From: Streptomyces roseirectus
GTDB taxonomy: Bacteria; Actinomycetota; Actinomycetes; Streptomycetales; Streptomycetaceae
Length of the DNA stretch: 64,000 nt
NCBI RefSeq assembly: GCF_014489635.1
Contig: NZ_CP060828.1
Coordinates: 4,812,001-4,876,000, forward strand
Direction: 5' to 3'
This document shows, one piece after another, positions 57,731 through 64,000 of this stretch; position 1 is the first letter of the stretch; each line of letters begins with the position of its first letter. Below the pieces are notes generated by a model. It had not been told where the DNA came from, did not search any database, and saw nothing but the letters and a program-made list of their open reading frames with translations. The position numbers were made by a program, and so were the translations under genes.

Positions 57731-57763
57731 GTGCCGGGAACCGCCACGAGCGGTTCCCGGCAC
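57731..57763. terminator. Perfect 14-bp hairpin in the leader of the 57805 gene
   Basis: GTGCCGGGAACCGC (57731-57744) and GCGGTTCCCGGCAC (57750-57763) form a 14-bp stem with a 5-base loop, 42 bp before GTG 57805 and downstream of the palindrome promoter. It could attenuate the gene or end the upstream transcript. Confidence 0.6.
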
Positions 57764-57804
57764 CCCCGTCCATAAACGCTCCCGTCAGATGAGAGGAGTC
57801 CGGC

Positions 57805-58203
57805 GTGCTTTCCACAGAAACCCCCGCGAGGACCGAGCTGGGCAGGTTCTTCGAGGTCTCGGCCCGGCAGTTCGCCACCGAGCAGCCCACACCGAAGATG
57901 TTCTCGGCCGCGGTCGACGCCGAGTGGCACCGCTTCCTGAACGACCCCGGGTACGCGGAGTTCTGCGCTCAGCACGCGGGTCAGTTGGTCGGTCACGTCG
58001 AGGCCAAGGGTGTCGGCAAGATCTCGTGGGTCGGCGCCTACGAGGAGATGTTCGGCCCGCTGCCGGAGGTGTGGTTCACCGACGCCGACGGCGTGCTCGA
58101 CGAACAGGCCCTGGCGCGCTACCGGGAGAGCGGCGAGGTACGCGCCGAGTGGGACTGCACGCCCCTTCCCGGTGGCGAAGTCGTGCCGTCCGTTGCCGGA
58201 TGA
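57805..58203 (+). CDS. Hypothetical protein with VDAEWHRFL motif
   Basis: 132 residues from GTG 57805, with GAGGAG upstream. VDAEWHRFLNDPGYAEFCAQ matches the DPAWHAFM region of the 10539-10982 protein, so the two belong to one loose family. The end reads WVGAYEEMFGPLPEVWF, then a charged tail. It overlaps the next gene by ATGA and lies behind the palindrome promoter and hairpin. Confidence 0.72.
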   Translation: MLSTETPARTELGRFFEVSARQFATEQPTPKMFSAAVDAEWHRFLNDPGYAEFCAQHAGQLVGHVEAKGVGKISWVGAYEEMFGPLPEVWFTDADGVLDEQALARYRESGEVRAEWDCTPLPGGEVVPSVAG

Positions 58204-58877
58204 CGACCGGCCCACGAACAGGAGCGCCCCGGACCCCCGCCGGGGCGCTCCGCCTCGTCGAGGCGCAGACCGCCGAGCCGCGCGCGGTGGACATCTCGGG
58301 GTACGTGGACGCGGTGTCGGCGCACTGCCCCTACCTCGCGCCGTCGGTACGTCGCGGTCTGACGATGTGGACGGTCTACGAAGTCACCAGCGACGACCGT
58401 GAGTTCGTCGAGGCGGGCCTGTTCCACGCCGGCGTGCAGGCGGCGGAGTGGGTCCGCCCGCTCGCGGCCCGTCCGCACGGCGCCCTGGTGTGCGAGAACG
58501 TCGTCCTCCTCGGAGACACCATCGCGGGCCGTCTCCTGGACTGGCCCCACTGGGCGCTGAAGCACCTGTACGGGCCCGTCGGCCTCATGGTCGGCAAGTT
58601 CCACCACGGCGAGGAACGGCACGATCGTGAGGACCGCCCCATCCCTCCTCCGCCGTACTCGTTCCTCCCCGTCCGCCCAGCCGTCCGCGCCCGTGACCCA
58701 CGTTTTCTGGCGGACACACCCGATCTCGCGGACGCCCTCGCCGTCGCGGAGGACGATGGACGCGACGTCTTCGCGCAGCTCTCTCCCGATTGGCAGGCGG
58801 TAAAGGCATGGTCGCGTTCCCTCCTTGTCCCTCCGAGGCCCGCGCGGCAGCGGAAGCCGCCTGCGGAGGCCCGGTAG
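58200..58877 (+). CDS. Hypothetical protein, 225 aa
   Basis: ATG 58200 overlaps the preceding stop. It contains ISGYVDAVSAHCPYLAPSVR, MWTVYEVTSDDREFVEAGLF, PHGALVCENVVLLGDTIAGR and VGLMVGKFHHGEERHDRED, suggesting a globular cytosolic protein with conserved Cys and His. Family function unknown. Its end overlaps the kinase-like gene by about 70 bp, so the four genes 57805-60102 form one operon. Confidence 0.68.
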   Translation: MTTGPRTGAPRTPAGALRLVEAQTAEPRAVDISGYVDAVSAHCPYLAPSVRRGLTMWTVYEVTSDDREFVEAGLFHAGVQAAEWVRPLAARPHGALVCENVVLLGDTIAGRLLDWPHWALKHLYGPVGLMVGKFHHGEERHDREDRPIPPPPYSFLPVRPAVRARDPRFLADTPDLADALAVAEDDGRDVFAQLSPDWQAVKAWSRSLLVPPRPARQRKPPAEAR

Positions 58878-59650
58878 AGCTGAAGGAGCTGACGAACCGG
58901 CGGGGTTCGGCCGTCTGGAAGGCCACCGGCCCCACCCGCGCGGTCGCGGTGAAGACCGGCTACGACGACGGCGTGAGCGTCACGGTCCGGGAAGCGGCGA
59001 TGCTGACGGCCCTCCCCGGCCACGAGGTGACCGCCGGCCGGTACGACGACGGGGCGTGGCTGGTCACGCCCTGGCACGACGGCCCCTCGACCTGGAAGAC
59101 CTTCACGGCGGCGCGAGCGGGCGACGGCGACCGGAAGCCTGCCCTCCGCGCGGCCGTCGAACTGTGCCGGGCCGTCGCCGACCTGCACGCCTCCGGCTGG
59201 ATCCACGCCGACCTCCAGCCCGCCCACGGCATCCACACCCCCGTCGGCGTCCGCCTCATCGACTTCGCCTGGTCCCGCCCAGAACCCCACGGCGCCGTCG
59301 ACGGCTACCGGGGCGGCATCGTGCACCTGATGGCCCCCGAACTCGCCGTCGCCGCCCGCGACAAGCAACCGGTCCTGGCCACCCGGCACAGCGACGCGTA
59401 CGCCCTGGCGGGAGCCCTGTGGACCTGCGCGTCGGGAGCCTGGCCCCTGGACTACGAGGCCGCGGGCCTCGACCGGCAGGCCGCAGGCCAGGACGGCATC
59501 CGCGACGCCATCGCCGACGGCGGCATCCCCCTGTCCCCGCCCACCTGGCCCGAGTTCCACAACGCCCTGCGCCCCGCGCTCACCGCGCTTCCCGAACACC
59601 GCCCGACAGCCGTGGAGTTGGCGCAGGTCCTGCTCAACGTTCAGGCGTGA
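58808..59650 (+). CDS. Protein-kinase-like protein with divergent catalytic loop
   Basis: 280 residues from ATG 58808 (ATG 58790 possible). The VAVKTGYDD Lys and a KELTNRRGSAVWKAT glycine-loop region are present. The catalytic loop reads GWIHADLQPAHG (Asn replaced by His) and the DFG is LIDFAWS. RHSDAYALAGALWTCASGAW fits the kinase C-lobe. It may be a weak kinase or pseudokinase. In an operon with two unknown genes and a GNAT gene. Confidence 0.82.
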   Translation: MVAFPPCPSEARAAAEAACGGPVELKELTNRRGSAVWKATGPTRAVAVKTGYDDGVSVTVREAAMLTALPGHEVTAGRYDDGAWLVTPWHDGPSTWKTFTAARAGDGDRKPALRAAVELCRAVADLHASGWIHADLQPAHGIHTPVGVRLIDFAWSRPEPHGAVDGYRGGIVHLMAPELAVAARDKQPVLATRHSDAYALAGALWTCASGAWPLDYEAAGLDRQAAGQDGIRDAIADGGIPLSPPTWPEFHNALRPALTALPEHRPTAVELAQVLLNVQA

Positions 59651-60102
59651 TCTCCCTCCGCGAGCTACGCCCGGACGACGCGCCCTCCCTCCAGCGCGTC
59701 TACAGCGAGCCGTCCGTGCGTCACCTGCCGAGACCAGCCATGACCTCCGCCTCGGCAGCCGCATGGCTTACGGCACACGCGGCCCAACAACGCGCGCTAC
59801 CAAGGGTGTTGTACTGCTTCGGCATCGACGACACCGAGGACCTGATCGGCGTGGTCAAACTCCGCTCCGACGGGACGACCGCGGCCCTCAGCTACATCCT
59901 CCGCCCCGACGCCTGGGGCCACGGCCACGCGACCACGGCGGTGACCCTCATGCTCGGCTACGCGGCAACGGTCCTGCGCCTGACCTCGGTCACCGCCAAA
60001 CACCACCCCGACAACCACGCGTCAGCACGGGTCCTGGCCAAAACCGGCTTCACGCGTACCGCCCGCTCCACGACGGCCGTCACCTACATCCGGCCGCTCT
60101 GA
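59647..60102 (+). CDS. GNAT-family acetyltransferase
   Basis: 151 residues from GTG 59647 (overlap with the kinase stop). LRELRPDDAPSLQRVYSEPS opens the fold; YILRPDAWGHGHATTAVTLM carries the acetyl-CoA pyrophosphate loop, and HHPDNHASARVLAKTGFTRT the N-acetyl end. RimJ/RimL-type substrates are possible. Last gene of the operon. Confidence 0.9.
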   Translation: MISLRELRPDDAPSLQRVYSEPSVRHLPRPAMTSASAAAWLTAHAAQQRALPRVLYCFGIDDTEDLIGVVKLRSDGTTAALSYILRPDAWGHGHATTAVTLMLGYAATVLRLTSVTAKHHPDNHASARVLAKTGFTRTARSTTAVTYIRPL

Positions 60103-60159
60103 ACGACCACTGTGTGTAGCCGAATTGAGCTTGTCGGCCGCGAGGGCAGGCCGGAGATG

Positions 60160-60174
60160 CAGACAATCTGTCCG
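60160..60174 (+). promoter_or_regulatory. Near-palindrome CAGACAATCTGTCCG before the XRE/TPR gene
   Basis: Matches the window's operator consensus except for one base in the left arm (A for G). A TTGACT lies about 20 bp downstream. It precedes the XRE/TPR regulator by about 250 bp, as an autoregulatory site would. Confidence 0.5.
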
Positions 60175-60424
60175 TAGGCAGTTTCTCGCAGCCCCTTGAC
60201 TACCGGCGTGCGAACCTTTCCTAAAACTGACCTATTTCACACTAATAGCACCGCTTTAACTGCTTCGCGAACAAGCGATGTGAGCCCTCTCCTCGGCATC
60301 CACAACCTCCGCCCGCCCGGCGCCCCGCTGTCGATCCCGTTAACGCTCGGCAACCATGGACACGGGACAACCCCCTTTCCGTACCCTGATTCGAGTCCTC
60401 CATCGCGAAGGGATAGATCCACCG

Positions 60425-61663
60425 ATGAGTGAAAACCTGACGCTGGGCGCCCACCTCCGTACGGCACGCAAGACGAGGCAGCTGTCCGCCGCCCAGCTGG
60501 GGCAGAAGGTCGCCGTCTCCCCGAGCTACATACAGAAGTTGGAGTCCGGCGCGCGGAAGGCTTCACCGTCGCTGATCCTGGCGCTCGCCAAGGCGCTGCG
60601 CTTCGGCCCGGAGGTCCTGACCGGCCAGCCGTACTACGGGGAGCCGGAAGCGGAGGACCGCGTCCACGCCGTCATCCCCGAACTCCGCCGCCTGCTGCTC
60701 TGCTACGACAGCCCCGACGACCTTGAGATCGAGCCCCGGTCGCTCGCCGTGCTCGCCTCGGAGGTCGACCAGGTGACGACGCTGCGCCGCGACGCCCGGT
60801 ACGCGCCGATGGGCCCCCTGCTGCCGCCGATCATCACCGAACTCACGCACGTGGCCCTCAACAGCCGGGGGGAGGAGCGGAGCAAGGCGTTCTGGCACCT
60901 CGCCCGCGTCTACCGCGCCGTGAACTCCCTGGCGCACAAGATGGGTCACCACGACCTGTCCAGCACGGCACTGGAGCGGGTCCGCTGGGCGGCAGACCGC
61001 TCCGAGGACCCCCTGATGCAGTTCACGGCCGGCTACCTGGTCTCGGGCGCGATGCTCCGCCAGGGCGCCTACACGACAGCCCGCCGCAAACTCCTGCACC
61101 TGCGCACCGAGTTGGAACGGCTCCAGCCCGAGCGCTCGTTCTCGGACGACGCCCTCGCGATCGACGGCGCGCTGCTGCTGAAGCTGGCGGTCCTGGAGGC
61201 GCGGGAGAACAACGCGGACCGCGCGGACGCGTACCTGCGGGAGGCCGAGCAGGTGGCGGCGCTGGCGGGCAACAGGGACTCGCTGGCGTACGAGATGTCC
61301 TTCGGTCCGACGAACATCCGCATCCACGAGGTTCACGCGATGATCGACATGGGCGACACCGAGCAGGCACTCGCCCGGCTCACCGAGTGGGCTCCGGCCT
61401 CCGGCGGCGAGTGGACGCCGCCGGTGACGACCGTCGGGGAGCGGTCGAGCCACCACTTCATCGACGTGGCGTCCGCGAAGCTGGCCGTCGGGGACAGGGC
61501 CGGCTCCTTCGCCGACCTCAAGCGCGCGCGAAAGGTCGCCCCGAACCACACCCGGTTCCACCCGTCCGTCCGGGAGACGACGGCGGCACTGCTCAGGGTG
61601 GAGTCGCACCCGTCCAACGAGCTGTCGACATTTGCGAGTTGGACCGGCCTAAGCCCAACGTGA
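60425..61663 (+). CDS. XRE-TPR transcriptional regulator
   Basis: 412 residues from ATG 60425, with AAGGG about 10 bp upstream. The helix-turn-helix covers residues 8-60 (LRTARKTRQLSAAQLGQKVA, SPSYIQKLESGARKASPSL). The rest is TPR-like helical repeats (FWHLARVYRAVNSLAHKMG; YLVSGAMLRQGAYTTARRKL; RADAYLREAEQVAALAGNRD; FIDVASAKLAVGDRAGSFAD). Same architecture as NsdA-type and other Streptomyces development regulators. It is the best candidate for the protein that binds the local palindromes. Confidence 0.9.
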   Translation: MSENLTLGAHLRTARKTRQLSAAQLGQKVAVSPSYIQKLESGARKASPSLILALAKALRFGPEVLTGQPYYGEPEAEDRVHAVIPELRRLLLCYDSPDDLEIEPRSLAVLASEVDQVTTLRRDARYAPMGPLLPPIITELTHVALNSRGEERSKAFWHLARVYRAVNSLAHKMGHHDLSSTALERVRWAADRSEDPLMQFTAGYLVSGAMLRQGAYTTARRKLLHLRTELERLQPERSFSDDALAIDGALLLKLAVLEARENNADRADAYLREAEQVAALAGNRDSLAYEMSFGPTNIRIHEVHAMIDMGDTEQALARLTEWAPASGGEWTPPVTTVGERSSHHFIDVASAKLAVGDRAGSFADLKRARKVAPNHTRFHPSVRETTAALLRVESHPSNELSTFASWTGLSPT

Positions 61664-61696
61664 CTGTTTGTCAAGGCCCTTGGCGAGCAGACCCCA

Positions 61697-61711
61697 CGGA
61701 CAATCTGTCCG
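61697..61711 (+). promoter_or_regulatory. Palindrome CGGACAATCTGTCCG with GTCAAGG upstream
   Basis: Perfect 15-bp palindrome, 20-21 bp after GTCAAGG and followed by GCGCACCGA, as at 57610. It lies 60 bp upstream of ATG 61772, with GAGGAGG before the start. Strongest example of the shared promoter pattern. Confidence 0.7.
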
Positions 61712-61771
61712 CGCACCGAACTCGCTGAATGGAATGGTCTCTTCACACATAGTGGTGAGGAGGCCATTTCC

Positions 61772-62212
61772 ATGTCCGACGTCAATCCCGCGCCCCACGC
61801 CCGTCCGCCGCGCTGGATGCCCATCGGCGAAGAGTCCGAACTGTGCTCCGTGGGCGTGTGGTGGGACGTCGTCCGTGCCGAGGAAGCCGTGGGAAGCCGC
61901 GCGATCGAAATCCTCCGCGCACGCAACGAACCCCTCGGCCCGGTGATCATGGATTTCGGCGGTGCGGAGCCCCGGCTGTACTTCCTCGTCCCCGTGGGCA
62001 CGGCGTCGACCTGGAGCGAGCCGGGGACGGTCGCCCTCGGCCAGAACTGCCACGTCGTCGTACCGCCCGCCGACACCACGAAGCCGCCGGGGATGCACTG
62101 GTACGTCCCCGCGAGCGGCCCCCGGACGCTGACCCTGCCCCCGGCACTGCGCCGCGCACTGATCCAGGCGCGCGGTGAGCAGCGCGGTACGGCGGAGGAG
62201 ACGGCCCCCTGA
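61772..62212 (+). CDS. Hypothetical protein, 146 aa
   Basis: ATG 61772 with GTGAGGAGG upstream. A soluble protein with ELCSVGVWWDVVRAEEAVGS, IMDFGGAEPRLYFLVPVG and HWYVPASGPRTLTLPPALRR. Similar proteins occur in Streptomyces element or regulator loci; no function is known. It overlaps the small membrane gene by TGATG and is driven by the palindrome promoter. Confidence 0.7.
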   Translation: MSDVNPAPHARPPRWMPIGEESELCSVGVWWDVVRAEEAVGSRAIEILRARNEPLGPVIMDFGGAEPRLYFLVPVGTASTWSEPGTVALGQNCHVVVPPADTTKPPGMHWYVPASGPRTLTLPPALRRALIQARGEQRGTAEETAP

Positions 62213-62406
62213 TGTCCCTGAACATCTCCTTCGCGCTGCTGTTCGGGGTCATCGTGGTCGTCCTGATCCGGGGGAACTCGGTGAAGGCCGGCCCCGCGAT
62301 CACCTGCGTGCTCTTCGGGTTCTTCCTCGCGAGCAGTTCCCTGGCCCCGAGCATCGGCAACCTCGTGACCGGCGTCGCCGACGCGATCAGCCAGATCCGC
62401 CTCTGA
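62212..62406 (+). CDS. Small two-pass membrane protein, 64 aa
   Basis: ATG 62212 overlaps the preceding stop. Two hydrophobic segments (ISFALLFGVIVVVLIRG and AITCVLFGFFLASSSLA) flank a short polar loop. No family recognised; coupling to the upstream soluble protein suggests the two work together at the membrane. Confidence 0.7.
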   Translation: MSLNISFALLFGVIVVVLIRGNSVKAGPAITCVLFGFFLASSSLAPSIGNLVTGVADAISQIRL

Positions 62407-62434
62407 CACCCCTCCCCCCTGCCCGAGGTCCCCC

Positions 62435-62524
62435 ATGACATCGACGTCCGAATCCGCCCGTCAGGCACCACTGCCCGTTGCGCCGCGCCGCCTCCGCTGC
62501 TCTCATCAGGGGAAGGCACGCTGA
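62435..62524 (+). CDS. Possible 29-aa leader ORF
   Basis: ATG 62435, with CCGAGG upstream, begins a 29-codon frame (Ser/Ala/Pro/Arg-rich) whose TGA overlaps ATG 62524 of the next gene as TGATG. The coupling makes it a plausible translated leader. Confidence 0.35.
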   Translation: MTSTSESARQAPLPVAPRRLRCSHQGKAR

Positions 62525-63525
62525 TGCGCTTCGTGTACCACCCGGCCGGCCACGACGACGCGTTGCGCGTGGCCCTCGTCGAGCTGGAGGCGGGCCGTTG
62601 GAGAACGGCACGGCAACTGCTGCTGGCCACCGGAACTCACTGGGCACTGCGGACGTCACGCACACAGCTCCTGGCCGTGGCCGCCGCGCGGTCGGACGTG
62701 GTCGGCGTGTGGCTGCACGAAGAGCCCCACCACTACGACGCCCACCTCATGGACGCCCGTGTCGCGGTCGAACGTGCTCTGCGCGCGCACCGTCAACGGC
62801 ACGCACACACTTGGGAGTTCGAGGCGGAGGCCCGGCGCAGGGTCCTGGCGGCGTCCCGCCGCGCACCGCACGATCCCGTGCCCTGGGTGTGCCTCCTCGC
62901 GCTGGCCCAGATCGACACACGCCAGCAGTACCACGAACACCGCATCCCCGCTCCCGAGTTGATGATGCCCTCCGGGCCGTGGGGACTCCTCGACCAGGTC
63001 AATCAGCGCGACCCCTACAACCGCGAGGCGTACCACCGGCTGATGCAGTTCTTCCTCGCCCGCGAGGCCCCTTGGGCCGCCTCCCAGGCCGCGGTCTTCG
63101 ACCTCGGCCGCAGCCTGGTCTCCCAACAGCCCGTCGGATCACCGCTGTTGCTCCTCCCCGCGTACGCGCTCGTCGAACAGCGGCGGCACTCCCGAGGGGA
63201 TCTCCTGTGGCGCCGCCAGTGGGCGGAAACGCCGATAATCGCCTACACCCTGAACGCCTTCCACCACTGGTTCCACCAGACGTCCCCCATCATGCGGTCG
63301 GTCGCCGACCTGAGCCTTCTCGCCTACGCCCTGTGGGCCGGCACCAAGTACCAGGAAGCCGCCGAGGTGTTCGCGGCCTTGGATCCCTACGCGTCCCGCG
63401 AACCCTGGGCAACCGTGCACGACCAAGCTGCGGGACCCAATACCGGCGAAGCACTGCTCCGGCGCGCCCACGCGGAATCCCTCGCCTACGCGCGCCGGAA
63501 GGCACGCGCCGGGCCGTCCTCATGA
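62524..63525 (+). CDS. Helical-repeat (TPR-like) hypothetical protein, 333 aa
   Basis: From ATG 62524. Entirely helical with repeat-like blocks (LVELEAGRWRTARQLLLAT; MDARVAVERALRAHRQRHAH; PVPWVCLLALAQIDTRQQY; YHRLMQFFLAREAPWAASQA; YALWAGTKYQEAAEVFAAL). Such Streptomyces proteins are uncharacterised. It belongs to the transcription unit starting at 61772 and lies just before an amino-acid permease gene. Confidence 0.72.
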   Translation: MRFVYHPAGHDDALRVALVELEAGRWRTARQLLLATGTHWALRTSRTQLLAVAAARSDVVGVWLHEEPHHYDAHLMDARVAVERALRAHRQRHAHTWEFEAEARRRVLAASRRAPHDPVPWVCLLALAQIDTRQQYHEHRIPAPELMMPSGPWGLLDQVNQRDPYNREAYHRLMQFFLAREAPWAASQAAVFDLGRSLVSQQPVGSPLLLLPAYALVEQRRHSRGDLLWRRQWAETPIIAYTLNAFHHWFHQTSPIMRSVADLSLLAYALWAGTKYQEAAEVFAALDPYASREPWATVHDQAAGPNTGEALLRRAHAESLAYARRKARAGPSS

Positions 63526-63590
63526 CACCCGCTCTCCATTGGCATGAACCTGACCATCCGCTTATTTCTCTCGACCCCGGAGGTAGACCT

Positions 63591-64000
63591 GTGAGTCCCA
63601 ACCGCCATGTGGCACACCGAAAGTCCGATGACGCCTACCTGAGAGAGCTGGGCTATAAGCCCGTCCTCGCGCGGAGGATGGGCCCCTTCGGGAACTTCGC
63701 GATCAGCTTCAGCGTGATCAGCGTCCTGAGCGGCTGCATGACCTTGTACGGGTTCGGGATGAACACCGGCGGCCCCGCAGTGATGCTGTGGGGCTGGGTC
63801 GCCGTCGGCGCGATGGTGATGTTCGTCGGCGCCGGGCTGGCCGAGGTGACCTCGGCGTACCCGACGTCGGGCGCCCTGTACTACCAGGCGGAACAGCTCG
63901 GCGGCCGGAAGTGGGGCTGGTACACGGGCTGGCTCAACCTGCTGGGCCTGCTCGGTGCGATCGCCGGCATCGACTACGGCGCGGCCCTGTTCACGGGGGC
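63591..64000 (+). CDS. APC-family amino acid permease (partial, runs off the window)
   Basis: GTG 63591 with GGAGG upstream; 136 residues are visible. A hydrophilic N-terminus (YLRELGYKPVLARRMG) precedes the first membrane helices (FGNFAISFSVISVLSGCM; MLWGWVAVGAMVMFVGAGLA) and the conserved EVTSAYPTSGALYYQAEQLG. This matches GABA/amino-acid permeases of the APC superfamily. The C-terminal two thirds lie beyond the window. Confidence 0.9.
   Translation, partial: MSPNRHVAHRKSDDAYLRELGYKPVLARRMGPFGNFAISFSVISVLSGCMTLYGFGMNTGGPAVMLWGWVAVGAMVMFVGAGLAEVTSAYPTSGALYYQAEQLGGRKWGWYTGWLNLLGLLGAIAGIDYGAALFTG

Noticed and set aside
57307..58215. 302-codon minus-strand frame opposite the 57805 gene
   Set aside because: A GC-bias shadow of the plus-strand gene, covering hairpins and operators; no start signals.
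1..64000. CRISPR array
   Set aside because: No regularly spaced direct repeats of 20-40 bp with unique spacers were found; the 18.8-19.2 kb repeats are too short and contiguous.

Overview
The window is high-GC (about 70%) actinobacterial DNA, almost certainly from a Streptomyces chromosome. The grounds are strong third-position GC bias, frequent GTG starts with GTGA/ATGA overlaps, many XRE (DUF5753)/DUF397 regulator pairs, RsbW-like ATP-binding proteins, a WhiB-like protein, a MAB_1171c-type membrane protein and an SCO6880-type conjugation gene. The density of accessory genes, decayed genes and mobile-element pieces suggests a chromosome arm or other variable region.

Layout. 0-6 kb: decayed genes (nucleotidyltransferase, methyltransferase, TPR regulator tail, Uma2 nuclease) around an XRE/DUF397 locus. 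6.3-9.7 kb: a compact lipid operon of KASIII fused to an acyl carrier protein, a KASII and a thioester-reductase-like SDR. 10-16 kb: further XRE/DUF5753, DUF6879 and DUF397 loci, an aminoglycoside-phosphotransferase-like gene, an ATP-binding protein and TetR. 16.7-18.8 kb: a secreted zinc metalloprotease, then a GC-rich short tandem repeat array. 19.8-21.1 kb: an RHS/polymorphic-toxin stub with a possible immunity gene. 21.15 kb: a tRNA 3'-end fragment, a likely attachment-site scar. 21.5-25.6 kb: a lower-GC island with a HEPN-like 534-aa protein. 26-29.2 kb: an ImmA/IrrE, MAB_1171c, Nudix and XRE cassette.

29.5-49 kb is a mobile-element backbone. It has excisionase-like and WhiB-like genes, a replication-initiator-like protein with paired palindromes inside its gene, a DnaC-like ATPase, a DUF2637 (Spd-like) membrane protein, and a type IV secretion/conjugation operon (lipoprotein, lysozyme/NlpC, pilin-like protein, two-domain membrane protein, TrbL/VirB6-like, SCO6880, VirB4-like and VirD4/TraG-like ATPases). 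No relaxase or integrase is visible here, so the element is partial, extends elsewhere or is degenerate.

49-64 kb holds a secreted NucA/NucB nuclease, a HAM1-type NTP pyrophosphatase convergent with a six-gene operon (nucleoside diphosphate kinase, small protein, CYTH, HD, unknown 456-aa protein, methyltransferase), and a set of transcription units near an XRE/TPR regulator. Several of these units share a 13-15 bp palindrome, CGGACA-N3-TGTCCG, suggesting an undescribed regulon. The window ends inside an amino-acid permease.
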